This document shows positions 10,673 through 23,000 of a DNA stretch of 64,000 bases, in pieces; the first letter of the stretch is position 1; every line of letters starts with the position of its first letter. Location: contig JAHLMK010000002.1 in assembly GCA_019915135.1 (NCBI GenBank), positions 2,108,001 to 2,172,000 of the forward strand, read 5' to 3'. This DNA comes from Strobilurus pachycystidiatus. Its lineage: Eukaryota; Basidiomycota; Agaricomycetes; Agaricales; Physalacriaceae. Position numbers and translations under genes: made by a program. The notes under the pieces were generated by a model. That model saw only the letters and a program-made list of their open reading frames with translations, was not told the DNA's origin and made no database searches.

Positions 10673-11644
10673 TCATTGCACCACAACCAGCCTCGCAACA
10701 TCTCTACCAGTCCACTGTGTGCCCTGACTGTCCTTGTTGTACGCACGCGGCTTCTCCGAATCATCTTGCTCTACCGAAGGGAGACTATTCCCAGTGGTGC
10801 GCTTGATCATGATATGATGGGCTATCGAGCGACGCGTCGACTCTGGCTCGAGGGTACTGATATACTCGGGGGTGCCTCCGAATCCGCGAGCTTTAACGTC
10901 CTTCTCCTTCTTGGAGTCCTCTGAGTCATCGGCTTGTCCTTTCGCCGTATCCTTCTCTTCCGTTTCAGCGCCCTGTTCCTTCGGCGCTACTTCGGAGTCG
11001 TCGGTCTTCTGTTCCGTGGAATTCTTTGAGTCCTGGCCGTCAGGTTCTTGGGGACCTGCAGAGTTATAGTCGGGAGCGGTGAGACGTTTGGAGAGCGAAG
11101 GGATAGTAGGAGGCTGGATCGGAGAGGGTGTCGCTGGAAGAGCAGGAGGACTCGGAGATGGGAGGCCAGGCGGACTGGGCGCCTGCCTCGGAATGTATGA
11201 TGGGTTCGGCTTAGATGCACGCAGCCTGGCACTGAACTCTGCAGAGAAAAAGTTCGGACTAGGAGCGGGAGCGCGAGGCGATGCGTTCATGATAGCACGT
11301 CTGATATCTTGGATCTGGCGCTGGGAGAGTGTAGGCGGTGCGGAGGCTTGCATAGGAAGAGGGACAGAGGCACGAGCTTGCTTGGCAGTGGCTGAAATCT
11401 GCGATTCTGTCGATGTTGTTGCTGTAGAAGTTGGGGATCGGGACGACAGGGCAGCAGGCGATGGAGGCGCGAGCATGGGAATAGCAGGTAGCTGGCGAGA
11501 AGCGGGGTCTGAGGCCGCGCCATTCGTAAGAGGCGGAGGCATAGGCGAGGACGGCGGCGATGGATCGGCGTTGGCCAACTGGCTCAGAGGCACAGCGCGC
11601 ACAAGAGCTACGAGGAGTAGAGGGATCCAACAAGGAGGCTGCAT
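10673..11644 (-). CDS. secreted Pro/Ser-rich low-complexity protein
   Basis: Single 323-codon frame. The first 18-20 residues (MQPPCWIPLLLVALVRAV) form a hydrophobic signal peptide. Residues 25-185 are dense in Pro, Ser, Ala and Thr, and residues 190-250 are strongly charged (Glu/Lys/Asp, for example EEKDTAKGQADDSEDSKKEK). No enzymatic domain or GPI signal is visible. Likely a secreted or wall-associated intrinsically disordered protein. No homologue is recognised, and reading-frame length in GC-rich DNA is partly expected by chance, hence moderate confidence. Confidence 0.5.
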   Translation of the reverse strand: MQPPCWIPLLLVALVRAVPLSQLANADPSPPSSPMPPPLTNGAASDPASRQLPAIPMLAPPSPAALSSRSPTSTATTSTESQISATAKQARASVPLPMQASAPPTLSQRQIQDIRRAIMNASPRAPAPSPNFFSAEFSARLRASKPNPSYIPRQAPSPPGLPSPSPPALPATPSPIQPPTIPSLSKRLTAPDYNSAGPQEPDGQDSKNSTEQKTDDSEVAPKEQGAETEEKDTAKGQADDSEDSKKEKDVKARGFGGTPEYISTLEPESTRRSIAHHIMIKRTTGNSLPSVEQDDSEKPRAYNKDSQGTQWTGRDVARLVVVQ

Positions 11645-11943
11645 GGCGACGCGATAGAGTGTGTATAGGCGATTGTGTGAGCCTCGAGGACGAGAGGACT
11701 GGGCGAGATTGTGGGAGAAGGAAAGAAAGAAGGGAATCCTGACGCTTCACGCGCGACGGCGCTATTTAAACTGCCGACTCCGTGCCTGGTGTGTGTTCAC
11801 GTGACCGTTTGCCTTTGTGTCGTGCGCCACACTTTCTGCGAGCTGGAGAAACGTTTGTCTGTGCATATTACTGTTCTGCAAAGACACGGAAGTGAATCCT
11901 AGCTTGGTAAACGACGTAAGTACTACGTACTTAGCGTCTAGAC

Positions 11944-13416
11944 ATGACCGGCACTTTCCGATTGGCTCTTAGCTCCGAACAATCACCTGCTCTACTCAGT
12001 TGTATGGTCTCCTCTCCTGCCAAGAAGCGCGGCTCGGACTCCGCCTCGTCTCCCTCTAAACGTGTCAAACAGTCAGATGTCGGAGAGGGTAGTCCCACCA
12101 AACGTCGAAGGAAAACCGAGGAAGAGAAGCAGAAGGACAAGGAGGAAAAGGAGTCAAAGCGTTTGAGGAGGGAGAGAGACGATGCCTTCAAGAAATCTCT
12201 TGTTCCATGGACTGTGGATCCCCGTTACCAGTTTTCTGAGAATATGCCCGTAAGTCCTGTCTATTCAGTCTCTTCGCCGAACTCATATCGCTCCCAGAGA
12301 ATCAACAAGACCGAGGGTGATCTCCAACCTTTCTGGAATTGGGCCTCTAACCCTGATCTTTCCTAAGCTAAAAAACAGTACAAACTCAACGACCACGCAA
12401 TGGCATCCCTTCCACACGAAACAACGACATCCAAGGATGGTTATCCCATGTATTTATATGCTCTTCCACAAGTGCAAGAGCTGTCTGAACGAAAAAATGG
12501 CTCTATTCCGGATACCGCGCATGGTACTCACTAGTGAGCTTTTCCGGTGCATGGATGCTGTGAAGAGCCCTCTAATCATGGAACAGTGCCCCCACCTACA
12601 GCGGAGAGTCTGTGGCCTTCGTCAAATTTCTTCCTGGAACGCGTAAATTTATGCAGCAGGAAGAGGCCCGCAACGTTCAGGAGAAGGTAGCGAATTATCA
12701 GAAGGAACTACGTGCATGTTTGCACTATCACGTTCGGGAATACGACGCGACCGCAACAGGGTACCTCCCGCCGGAACTGGGAAGCACTGCAGACACTCTA
12801 CCGCCAAACTACTCTCCTCGCCCTGGTAGACGCGTCACGGAATTGGAAGCGATGAATATTTTCTTGGTGCGTAATCTTATCGTCTGTCACAAGATTCACA
12901 ACAGACAACCCTCATGACCGTTCCCAGCTTCATAGGTACGAGCTGTCAGGCCTCGAGAGGGAGACAAACGGGAACCCGACCGTTGATAATTTGCATGTCG
13001 GCCAAACTTTGGATTACGCGCAAGTCCAACAACGCGCCATGGATGTTCACGGCGGCTTCGATGCACATAATCAGATGTCTGTTGCCGACTTTCATCTTAA
13101 TACCCTCTCCACTGATAATTGGACATCTAGCATTCTCTCGAAGGCCAAGGGCCTCGCCGACTCGAGCATGTGGGTTTGGCCTAAACTCCCGCCATATCTC
13201 AACCACGAGCTTGCCGTGGATCCCAAGGTGGTCAAAAAGAGATATCCAGAAATGGCCGACAAAGCTTTGATTGAGGTTTGGTGGCCTCCACTGGACTTCA
13301 ATCCTGACGAATTCGGGTCTCCGAACGTTTGTGCACCGGGATATTGTGACGGACACTGCATTTCCTCTTATGATCCGTACCCAGAGCTTCGAGATGTTCC
13401 GATGTTTGGCTGGTAG
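11944..13416 (+). CDS. conserved-looking five-exon protein of unknown function
   Basis: Five exons fit exactly in phase: 11944-12249, 12298-12316, 12368-12533, 12587-12866 and 12928-13416, for a 419-aa product. The 19-nt second exon is real in phase terms: it links the lysine-rich N-terminus to AKKQYKLNDHA. The N-terminal 80 residues are highly basic and charged (KRRRKTEEEKQKDKEEKESK), with NLS-like clusters. The remainder is globular, with GESVAFVKFLPG, a Gln/Glu-rich helix (QQEEARNVQEKVANYQKEL), TELEAMNIFLLHRYELSGLE and a Trp-rich C-terminus ending in PMFGW. A second in-frame ATG lies at 12004 and could be the start. I do not recognise the family; a nuclear role is only suggested by the basic region. 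Confidence 0.7.
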
Positions 13417-14011
13417 TGCGAAGGTATCTACCAATTCTTGTTGGCCTCTACGTATATTACTCCAATGAGCATATCTTGATTTTGGTTTCCAATGCTATGA
13501 AGCCTGTATACTTACTCAGTCATTTTGTAATCCAATATCAGCCATCATCCGGTCAAAAATGCATTCATCGGGCCAACATAGCAGGCGCAGTCTAATCTCA
13601 CTGTCATTCTTCTCTCGCTTTCAGTGCCCACGGTGGCCCAAATCTTTATTTCGTCAATCCGGAGTCCACCCGAGCTGAACGACTAAACGATAATCAGGCT
13701 ATGGAAAAGGGCCCCAGTATGAGCAAACGGATACTCGAGTACACGTCCCTTCCATCTTCTCCTGCCGAGATGTCTTTAGGCCAGTCACACTGCCACTCAC
13801 CTTTGTCTTCTGTTGTGAAGCTCTCCTCATCAATGCTCATTTCTACCCCGTGTAGAGTCGTCTGATTCTTCAAGCTTCATGGTTTCGAGAGTATTCACTC
13901 TTTGTGCCACATACATGCTAACCTCTATCATACTAGTATACAGACAATTTGCGTGATCGCGGATAGTCTTATGAAGAGGAGAAGAGAAAACGCCCGGAGT
14001 AAGAAAATGTA
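13417..14011. other. intergenic between convergent genes
   Basis: This holds the 3' ends of the plus-strand gene ending at 13416 and the minus-strand transporter ending at 14012. No frame, RNA gene or repeat is supported. Confidence 0.4.
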
Positions 14012-16246
14012 CTAGGAATTGAACGATCGTCTCGTCCTTCCCGACCCGGATATAATCTGCTCTTGATCTTGAGGGGTCGCAGTTCGCTCCGAATCCGCAT
14101 CCCCATTATGCCCAATGATTCCCACCTTCTGGAAGACCACAAAACTCAGAGCTGCGGCAAATGCACCGAACGCGAAGTTTGTCCACTGGGCGGCGTGGTA
14201 ACTGTCAAGCTGGGCAGCCCTCGGCGCTCCGGCGCCACTTGAGTCCACGATTACGCCTGACGATCCCGATCGTGCTTTCAAGACCCGGTCGTATACAATG
14301 GTAGATATCGTTAGCCCAAAGGACGTTCCAAGCTGAGTGTCTGTCATCAGGATACAGAAGCTGGAAAACGGAAGACCACTTACTTGTGTCATAGTCTGGA
14401 AGAGAGCGCCAGCGAGACTCTGTTCGTGAGGAAGGGCGAACTTGGCACAGAACAACGTTCCAGCAGCAAACACGAAGTCTGCACCCACTACCGCAAGAAT
14501 GGCAGCCGGAAATCCAAAAGCCCAGTATGTGACGGATGGTTTGATATTAGCGATCAGAACTGATGCAACGCTCGTTAACAAGGTTCCGGATACTGTAAGA
14601 CATGAGCGGCTTTGACGAGATGGGGGGAAAGGGGAAAGAACCAGACCCATAAACCACACAAAGGACACACGCCCAACGATTTTAGCAACGATGAAATTAC
14701 AGATCAGTCCCGACACAGTCATGGGTAACATCCGGACAACAGTCAGAATCGGCGTGCGACCCTCGTAGTTCTGGTAGTACAGCTGCAAAATGTTTGTAGG
14801 GCGCTTGACGGAAGCAATCAAAAACTACCTGAGTCCAGTACGTCCATGATATGAAGCTGCACCAGTTTAGGAACGCCACAGCAAAGACCGCAGCAATACG
14901 ACCATGAGCTCGTCCCCAAAGTGTGATTCGCATGAGAGGAGGAGGAGTCCACTTCGAGCGCGGCCTGTTAGGATCATCATTGGCTTTCTCGAGGTAGTTC
15001 TGCCAGAAGAGGAACGCAATCATGAAGAGGACGCCAACAACCAAAAGTGCTATGATATCTGAAATCTGGTCATGAGCCGTTGCACAAGAATCCCGCAATA
15101 TTAACGTACATGGCGTCTTCCATTGGTGAGGCGCTATTTCTCCTTGCGTCAAGACGAATATTATCAGTATAAGACCGCATGTGACGAGCGCTGCACCAAT
15201 CCAGTCGACTCGTTGATCTACTTCAGTGGATGGAAGGTCGGGATCAATTGCGAAGAAACCGAGAATCGCGCAGACAGCACCCAAGCCCTAACGTTGCACG
15301 TCAGTTCGAATGATACATCAGTGATACCACGTCAACACATACAGTGAAAAGATAGAAGGTCGAACGCCACGTCTTCCTAGAATATCATTAGAACCTTCGC
15401 TGGGAGAATAACGAGTACTCACGCAGTCAGCTGAGTGAGAATACCGCTGAAGACAAGACCCATCGCCCCACCAAGCGGCGCGCCTGCTGCGAAAGTGGCG
15501 TAGGCGTATGACCTAGCTCTTGATGGTGGGAAAGCATGTGCAAGAATACCCAACTATTGGAGAACGCTAAGATTCGATGAGAGAAATGTGGTGGTACCTA
15601 CCGCTGCTGGTACTGCGGCTGCGGCCCCGACTCCTTGAAGACCACGAAGAATATCAAGAGTGAGATCGTCTGAGGGAGGTTAAAAGCATGAGACGCGATT
15701 AGAGCATAGAGTAAGGCTACTCGAGTAGCCTTACTCATAGTGCATAGCGACTCACCGTTGGCAAATGACACGCCTAGGGAAAAGATTGTAAGCCAGACCA
15801 TTCCAGCCAGGAAGATCTTTTTACGCCCGTACAGGTCGGCGAGCCGTCCGAAGACAAGAAGCAGGCATCCCTAAAGAAACCAGCGTCATCAAACAGTCGC
15901 CGAGTAGAATGATCACGCACGGAGCTCAATGGATAGGCGGAGACAATCCATGTCAATCTTGTATCGGGAACGTCGAACTCCCTCGCGATGGTCGGCAGTG
16001 GTATGGAAGCTGCTGTTGTGAGAGCCGTCTACATCGTTGATTGGTATGAAATCACCAGACATCCGTATAGGCACCCACGTTCAGTATCATACCCAAGGTG
16101 ACTACAGCAACGAGGACGATGGATTTGAATGTACTCCTAGGTGGGAGATCCAGCTTTTCGTTAGTCCGGACCTGTTCCTGCGACCTCAGAGAGCTGGGGC
16201 GCATTTTCGACATCCTGGGCAAGAAGGAATAAATCGGTGTGTTCAC
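14012..16246 (-). CDS. MFS transporter, DHA2 drug:H+ antiporter type
   Basis: Minus-strand gene split by at least seven short introns. The first exon (16079-16246) carries the N-terminal cytosolic tail and start of TM1. The second (from 16028) continues ALTTAASIPLPTIAREFDVP and LTWIVSAYPLSS. The next has FGRLADLYGRKKIFLAGM, the MFS loop 2-3 signature. Downstream exons give GAPLGGAMGLVFSG, DLPSTEVDQRVDWIGA, LIIFVLTQGE and the last eight or so helices, ending near residue 560. Order and motifs fit the 14-helix DHA2 family, which exports drugs or secondary metabolites in exchange for protons. No biosynthetic cluster is adjacent, so the substrate is unknown. The start may instead be the in-frame Met at 16213. 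Confidence 0.85.
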
Positions 16247-17007
16247 GGAAGATCATATCGAGGTAGACATTTAAGTCATGGCAAAATCCAGGGCAAACCC
16301 CATCAAATTAAACCCATGCGTAAGTACATGCGACGCGTCGGCTTTCAGATTGACGAAGACGGCACACGGACCGGTGTGCTTCATCTCGTAACCTCTTGCT
16401 CAGCACTATTTCTTGTTGATCTCTTGTTTGAAAAGACCACATCAGCGAGTACAGAGCCAAGTGGAGCGAGCCGTTTGTGTTTTTTTGTGCTGACTCATGT
16501 GCCTGCCTTTTCAGGTACGAGGCTTGACCCACTTTGCTCCGAGCCGGCTTTGCTTGACACGGAAACCCACTTCGTTTCCTGGGCACGGCTGTTACTGTGT
16601 ATAGCTGTGTACTCAGAGTCACTTGGGGTCAAATCTCTGACAACTTAATCATCAACTGTACACCTCCCATCTCACGCGTTCTCGTGCCTCAAGCCAACTC
16701 TGGTTGCCCAGAGATTCCACCATGTCATCGTCTTCGATAATTCTCTAACACTATCCTCTCCAGTCATGCGGCTGAAAAGTGCTCTGTTAACGTCGCGACA
16801 TTGCCTGACTTGAACCCCCTGTCCGGGGGCGGTCAAGTCTAGTAGGGGTTGCCGATCTTGTTTAACGAATGAACCTCATGATGAACGGTCCAGCCTGTTG
16901 TAAGTAGTAGCCTTCCATATTCACAAAGATTAGTACCTAATACTCACGAACCAAATCTAGAATCTTTTGAGCACATACACGACACTCTTGCTCATGTCAT
17001 TAAACAT
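16247..17007. other. upstream region of the transporter and flank of the inverted-repeat element
   Basis: Contains the presumed promoter of the minus-strand transporter. A 203-codon plus-strand frame (16037-16648) overlaps antisense to the transporter's first exon and looks spurious. I see nothing else. Confidence 0.35.
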
Positions 17008-17413
17008 CAGCAACAATTCCGGACTGGAAAATCCAGACCCGGGTGGAATCCAAATTCCCTGTTCTGGTAGGTGAGTCATCCCCGCAATTCCGAGCAATAC
17101 CGCATGGCCCGAACAACTTCCCGCCTATCCCGCCTCAGCTGGCGGGTGATTTTCTGATTGTTTTTAAACACTGCTATTACTGTACTGTAATTACAATTAC
17201 ATTTGCTTTGCATGTGCCACATATTTGAGTTGTTTTAAAGCTGATAAGGATGCCCCGCCTTAGGGTGCGGGCATTGTACGGGAGAACGCGAAGCTTCCGG
17301 CAGCGTGCACAACGTTCCGAGCAGTCCGTGACGACGAGGTGATGACTCACCTACCAGAACAGGGAATTCGGATTCCACCCGGGTCCGGATTTTCCAGTCC
17401 GGAATTGTTGCTG
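17008..17413. mobile_element. 406-bp inverted-repeat element (MITE-like)
   Basis: The first 73 or so bases (17008-17081, starting CAGCAACAATTCCGGACTGG) recur inverted at 17341-17413, ending in CCGGAATTGTTGCTG, with only two or three mismatches. The core between the arms has no coding potential. Long near-perfect arms with a short non-coding core are typical of non-autonomous class II elements (MITEs) or foldback elements. I could not define a clean target-site duplication. Confidence 0.75.
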
Positions 17414-17627
17414 AACTAAGCCTAAGCATCAATACAGTTGCTCTCATGCGGGCAAAGATACCCGAATGTATATACTGATGGGACAGGACAGTGTCTCTTC
17501 TCCTCACCCTTCAGGTGCCCCCGACATATTCTCCAGTTCGTTGCCCTCTTATTCTTAGGCGGAAAGGTGTGTTACATCCAGCCCAAAGGTCGGAACATGC
17601 GCATGAACATATTCAGATCCATCTGCG

Positions 17628-18376
17628 ATGGCCACCACCACCTCCACGAGCTTTACCAGTGTTTCGCCGACCTCGCCCATCACGACCTCTACGACATCGA
17701 GCACTAGCATCAGCATCACCTCCTCCGAATCGTTCACGACAAGCTCCCCTACTCAGTCAACGTCAACGAACTCTCTCTCATCCTTAGACTCGCCATTGGG
17801 CACTAAGACCGTGACCATCACACTCTCGAACCAGCCTTCATTGAGCGGTACTACATGTACCGGCACGAAGGCGACTGTTACCGTTCACGTAAAGTCCATC
17901 AACACCAACAATGCAGCTGCCGTCGCGGGTGCATTCGTCGGCGGGACAATCACTGGGGCCGTATTCATAGCCGTGCTAATCTGGTTCCTGGTGCACCGAA
18001 ATACGCGGGAGATAGCTGCTCGACGACAGCAGATATTAGGTCGGCGCTATCAAGCTGTTACAGCGGTCTTTTGGGACTCAATTTTTTCGCAGAGGCCCAA
18101 CGGAATAGACAGCCCGTGCCCGTGCCTAATCATCCACCAGCGTCGAGCAGGGTTCTCCGTTGGCTTTATGAGAGCCAGACAACCATGGCGCCGCCGTCGA
18201 GTCACCCAGAATACACGCAGAGGTCCGATGGTAGCTCGGCGTCCATTCGGCACACATCGCATCTGTCGCACTCAGGGGACCATGGTACTAGTGGCGCACA
18301 GATGCAGCGATTTAGGCTCGATGATTCCACCCAAGCAGCGCCTCTTCAGTCAGGTCGTCAGTCTGACGTAGTATAG
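17628..18376 (+). CDS. Ser/Thr-rich single-pass membrane protein
   Basis: Two exons, 17628-18039 and 18093-18376, join in phase across a 53-nt GT-AG intron to give 231 aa. Residues 1-85 are almost all Ser/Thr, a likely O-mannosylated ectodomain. About residues 93-118 (AAAVAGAFVGGTITGAVFIA continuing with VLIWFLV) form one transmembrane helix. It is followed by a basic HRNTREIAARRQQ juxtamembrane segment and a polar cytosolic tail ending in SGRQSDVV. This layout is like fungal wall-stress sensors (Wsc/Mid2 type) and many agaricomycete membrane-anchored proteins, but no WSC cysteine domain is present. There is no signal peptide at the chosen ATG, so either an upstream exon exists or the helix serves as signal anchor. 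Confidence 0.65.
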
Positions 18377-18828
18377 AATTACCTAGAGCTATTTATTCGC
18401 GCCCCATTCCGCTTGCTGACATGGACAGCAACTGTACGTCGTTATAATCTGTATGTAACCATTGGACTGTGGTATCTTTAGGACGCTTCATTTTACTTCA
18501 TACGGACACACGAATTCACGATACATGCATTGACTATTTCCGAGGAACCTTTGCTGTACCGATGTCGAACCTTATACATACAGCAAGACCAGAACACGAG
18601 CTGTAAATCATAGGGTAAATCTACCGCTGTTCCGGCGAGTCCGAGCACAGTGCCAGACAGAATCATTACCATCAAATCTCGCGCCACACCCATTGTTACT
18701 GTATGCTAGATCTGATTTGATATTGGGATCTGAGTAAGACTGAAGTACGACCACCCTACGTATCCCAAAGAAATTGACTAAACTGACTATAAGCAATAGG
18801 TATTAAAATGTATCGTAATGTTGTTTGA
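18377..18828. other. intergenic between convergent genes
   Basis: AT-rich 3' flanks of the genes on either side. No frame, RNA or repeat is supported. Confidence 0.4.
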
Positions 18829-20499
18829 TTATAACGAGGAGGGTACCGACCACGCAGAGGGAGCGGCAGGCAGCGGTCTCGACACCTGGGGAGTGGGTGG
18901 TGGTGCATCCTCGGGGACCGCAAAGTCGATAGTATTGTAAGCTGGCGGTGGCATATCCATGACTGTGAGACGAGAGCCAGAGGAATCTGTATGAGGTGAT
19001 CCCAGAAGCCACCCCGAAACATCATCATGCGACTCTTTCCGGCGAGCCGTCGATAGTGGTGTTTGTGGGAGTGTGCGCAGGCGAGTGGGAGGCGACGGCA
19101 GTCGACGAATCGAGCCCCCATCTGTTCCCGGCGACCTGGGCGAAGAGATCATAGAAGAAGAAGAAGAAAGGGACGTCGAGCGCGATCGACGCAGCTCGTT
19201 GGGAGGTGTGGATTGTGGGCGTCGTGAGGGTGGAAGCGAAGAGCTTGTATGGGTGGGGGGAAGTCTGGGTAGCTTCCGCAAGCTACCAATGGATGAAACG
19301 CGTGGGATCGAGCGCTCGTGATGGGAGGACGAGGAAGAAAACTCGCCCGGAAGACGTGGTACAGCTGGAGCATGAGGGTCAACATAGAACGAAGGATCGA
19401 TGTACGTGTGGGAGGGCGCTGATGCGTTACGTAGAGGGTAGCATATCGACTCGTGGGATGGGCTCGGGGGCCGTGACGCGCTGGGCAGACGCATGGTGCT
19501 GTCAGTGCCTTCAAGAGCACCATCAGTCACCGCGTTTGTGTTGTCCGTCTCGTTATCACATTCCGATTCCGAGTCCGCCGAGGACGATGCAGGCGTCACA
19601 GGGCTGAGCGTGGGGTAGATAGGGTCGCCATAGACGATTTTCGCAATCTGCCCCACCGAAGAGGTAGATGAAGAGGGTAAGTTGTCGGCCGACGCACGCG
19701 CTGATGTCCGTCTCTTGAATATCGTGTCGCGAGAAACGAGCTTCCAGGGGAGAGTCGATGTAGATATCGATAGGAAAGAAGGACCGGTGATTGTGTGTAG
19801 TCCGTCATGTTCGTATCGGTATAATTCCTTCATCTCTGTGACGAGAAGAAGGGCTGTGATGACCAGGTAGTCCAGGAGAAGAAGCGAGACTCCCTGGTGA
19901 ACGAGCATGGGACGGGAATCGTATTTATCATGAAGGCTTTCGTAAATCTTCATGCGTGGTGGAACTGATCCAACAGCAGGATCCAATGTCGCGATTGGGC
20001 CCTGCACTGAAGGGGAAAGACACTGTAGCGGCATTTTGTAAACGCCAAAGAAAAGTACACATGTGGCAGCATACCCAGAATTGTCCACCGACAGCTTTCC
20101 ATTTCAGCGTTTTCGAGTAGCCAGGTATGTTGAATTTACGCGGGGACGAGCTGTTGGTACTGTAAATCGTGGGCTTTTGGACACTGCAAGTGACACGCAC
20201 CTTAACAGTGATGACTGCTTTAGCACATTTTCGCCTGCCTCCCAATCACCATTTCTGATTTGTATGAGCAGGCCATCCCAATTCCTGCTTCGTATTTTCT
20301 GGTTCGATGGCGGCCATTTGATGGTGGTAATCTCCACGGAACCGTCCCATGGATCGGAGCGCGTTATTCGGGTCGTCGCACCGGTAGTCCTGATAGCATA
20401 GAGTGCAGGACTGCCACGATCGTCGCTGACCACCGAATCCAAAAACGAAGGTGAGGAGAGCTTGAGTGTCAGAAGACACTGCTTCTGGCAGGCGGGCAT
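18829..20499 (-). CDS. DUF6593-like protein with long disordered C-terminus
   Basis: Minus strand, at least three exons. The first part (about 20250-20499) gives PALYAIRTTGATTRITR and ITTIKWPPSNQKIRSRNWDG. A short middle exon gives KFNIPGYSKTLKWKAVGG. The long last exon continues with PRMKIYESLHDKYDSRP and VHQGVSLLLLDYLVITALLL, followed by a Glu/Lys/Tyr helix. This succession (Y-x-I/V-x-T followed by T-x-I-x-R, I-x-W, WK, and a final hydrophobic strand/helix) is the pattern of the DUF6593 beta-sandwich proteins common in Agaricomycetes, of unknown function. The last 270 residues are Ser/Pro/Arg-rich. Exon junctions upstream of 20088 and the true start are not settled. Confidence 0.6.
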
Positions 20500-21181
20500 T
20501 GGGGTGCAGAAAACGCTGTGGGCGCTGGGAAGTTATAGACCGCCCGGGAGCCGTGCACCACGGACGAAGGTCAGGACCAAGTGTGGAGGTCAAATGAGGG
20601 CGAGTGTCGTTGACAAAGCAGCTTCGCGCCCAGCTGAGTGGGCTGCAAGGACGGAATGCGGCGGGGGACTGTTATGGACTGAATGAGAGGAGAAAATGGA
20701 CCATGGTGCCTTCTGATAGTGCCAGTATGGTCAACTGGCGCTGAGGTAAGGACATCAGCATGCCGTGATGGGGCCAATTAAGACCACCTTCCGGGGAAGA
20801 CGCACGTTCCCGATGTGCTATTTGGAGATTCGCAGGAGATCCATCAGATTCGACAAAAGCATCTGCCCGGGGGCGCATGCGGCGCCCGTGCCGCGGAGAA
20901 TGCTGGGAAAACACACGGAAACTGGCGTCCAGACGGGCTGGCAGCGAAGATCCTGAACCGAAGTTGACTCGCGCGACAGCCAGACTGACGTTGCCATGCT
21001 GGCAAACACCGAGCCTCGAGGTCGGTGCAAGTAAAGTCGCGCGCGGCAATTGGCGGCACTATTACTGGACACGCGGCAGCTCCATCGTGGGAAAAGACCC
21101 GGGCGGGCAGCTCAGAGCGCCTTGCCAAACAGCGACAACAAACCTCTTTTCGCTCTTACCACCACCACAGCGAGCCTTGCC
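20500..21181. other. intergenic between divergent genes
   Basis: Probably holds promoters for the minus-strand DUF6593-like gene and the plus-strand CHZ1. Several overlapping frames exist on both strands without recognisable content. A minus-strand peptide near 20680 ending VHFLLSFSP could belong to an additional 5' exon of the DUF6593-like gene. Confidence 0.35.
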
Positions 21182-21393
21182 ATGTCCACCAGCGCCACTG
21201 ATCCCAGCAAAGACGCGTATGTTCTCCTCCTACCGGCTGTCTCCGAGCCTGTCCTCTCCATGCCAAGTAAATGACGCGTCTTCCCAGCGCCAAAGGCTCT
21301 GCAGCTGCAGTCACCGACTCGCCCAAAGACAAGGGCAAGGGCAAAGCCCCAGCTAAAGAGAACGCGATGGACGAAGACGAAGACTCCTCTGAT

Positions 21394-21425
<32 letters not shown>

Positions 21426-21650
21426 TAGCGACGAAGAGGTATGTACGCGTCGCGTCGCGTTGGTCGCACATCTGACGCGTCCCTTGACTAGGAGGAGGAC
21501 GATTTGGAAGAAATCGACCCGTCCGCCATTGTTGGGCGTCGCACTCGCGGCGTCAAGGTCGACTACACCTCCGCCGAAGCCCTCTCAAAGGCTGGTCTCA
21601 AGAAGGACGAAGTGGATGAGGACGACGAGGACGTCAAAATGAAGGATTAA
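21182..21650 (+). CDS. CHZ1: histone H2A.Z-specific chaperone CHZ1
   Basis: Three exons, 21182-21216, 21288-21438 and 21492-21650, fit exactly in phase and give 114 aa. The central part is a long Asp/Glu run. It is followed by the CHZ motif: DLEEIDPSAIVGRRTRGVKV then DYTSAEALSKAG. That motif is diagnostic of Chz1, which holds H2A.Z-H2B dimers and delivers them to the SWR1 complex in the nucleus. The acidic tract lies N-terminal to the motif, as in yeast. Length matches the small fungal orthologues. No anomaly is seen. Confidence 0.92.
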
Positions 21651-23000
21651 AGGATGTATTGGCTGCTGGATTGCTCAGACTGTTGTTGTCTTAACTGGTG
21701 TTGTGTTCTGGATGCTCTGAAAATTGTTGATGTGTAGTTCGCTGAATTCGCCGTTTCTCTTTCTGAGAGTCACAAATCAGATGTCGCATGTTCGTACGTT
21801 CTCCTCTTTGGGACTGCGGGATTCGCACACTTGATGGTTGCCATCATCATGAGGGCACAGAAGTCGGTGGGAATTCTCAGAGAACGAGTCAAGTCCGTGC
21901 CCGTTGATGGAAGGAGATACCCCAATTCGATCCCGCTCTGCGCCGGCAGATCTGATATTTCCGTCTGATGCGTACGATAGGACCACGTCCGATGGGGCCC
22001 AAGGCCTACGGCGGTCTACACTTATAGGTCCGTACTACATACCATTTTTTTCCTGCCGTCGCTTGTCCAGCATACATACGCAGGTCTCTCTTCGAAATGA
22101 CCTACCGGGGTCTCAATAAACCTCAATCACCTCTGCCCAGCTTCTCCAGATCATGATCCAAGGAACCAAGAGCGACTCTGGACAGGCACCGAGACTGGAG
22201 CAGGTGGTGCCTCTTCAGTACCTGGACCGCCAGTTCGGTGTAGTGAGTTGGCAGCTCGATCCGCTGGCTGGCCATCATCCTTATCTATATAATGAACTGT
22301 CAGATGCCTTGGGCCAGCTGATCGTCTCATCCTTGCGGGCTTTTTCAAAATCCCAGAGCGCTCCATGGTGTACACAAACATCCCCGTACTCGGCATCATT
22401 CCAGCTCGGTCCACCACCCGCCCGCTGATTTACACAGAATATCTGATTTACTCGTTCGTTTCATGCAGCTCACTGAATCTGTCAACGTTTCCTTCAGCAG
22501 ATCCATCCTTTTCAACTGTCCTTGGCTTGGAATCAATCAATCGCGGCCCAAGAGTTACGGTTGTGATAGATGGAAGTCCTCGTGTGAGCAAAACTTCGAG
22601 CTTCCTGGTATCCACTCGAAACTTATCCCACAGTCAGTCACTAGTAGCTGCCCTCGTGACGTCATGACAAGGATCTCAAGCAACGCCACGCCACACAGCC
22701 TCTTTTCAAACTTTTGCAGAGTGCACGAAACAACAGCTCAAACACCTCACACCACGAGTTCGGGCTGCGCTTCGATTTTTGGCTGCGCAACGTCGTGGAC
22801 TCCATTGTTGACTGTCTCGCAGTCGTTGACTATGATCTTTACGTGCGGAGTGTTCAGTCCAAGCTTAGCCTGTGGTCGGGCCAAGACCAGTGGCGGATGA
22901 AACGGTCACGCGTTTCGCTGTGCTGTCCATTACCATCGGATGAAGAGGCTGCTTTAAAGGGCTCGAAAACCAGAGGTCTCTCAATACCAACTCGCACAAG
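21651..23000. other. 1.35-kb intergenic, nothing supported
   Basis: Frames of up to 145 codons (22463-22900 plus) overlap others in different frames and show no family features. The region just before 23001 is likely the promoter of the beta-lactamase-like gene. Confidence 0.35.

Noticed and set aside
16037..16648. 203-codon plus-strand frame
   Set aside because: Overlaps the transporter's first exon on the other strand and its promoter, with no motif.
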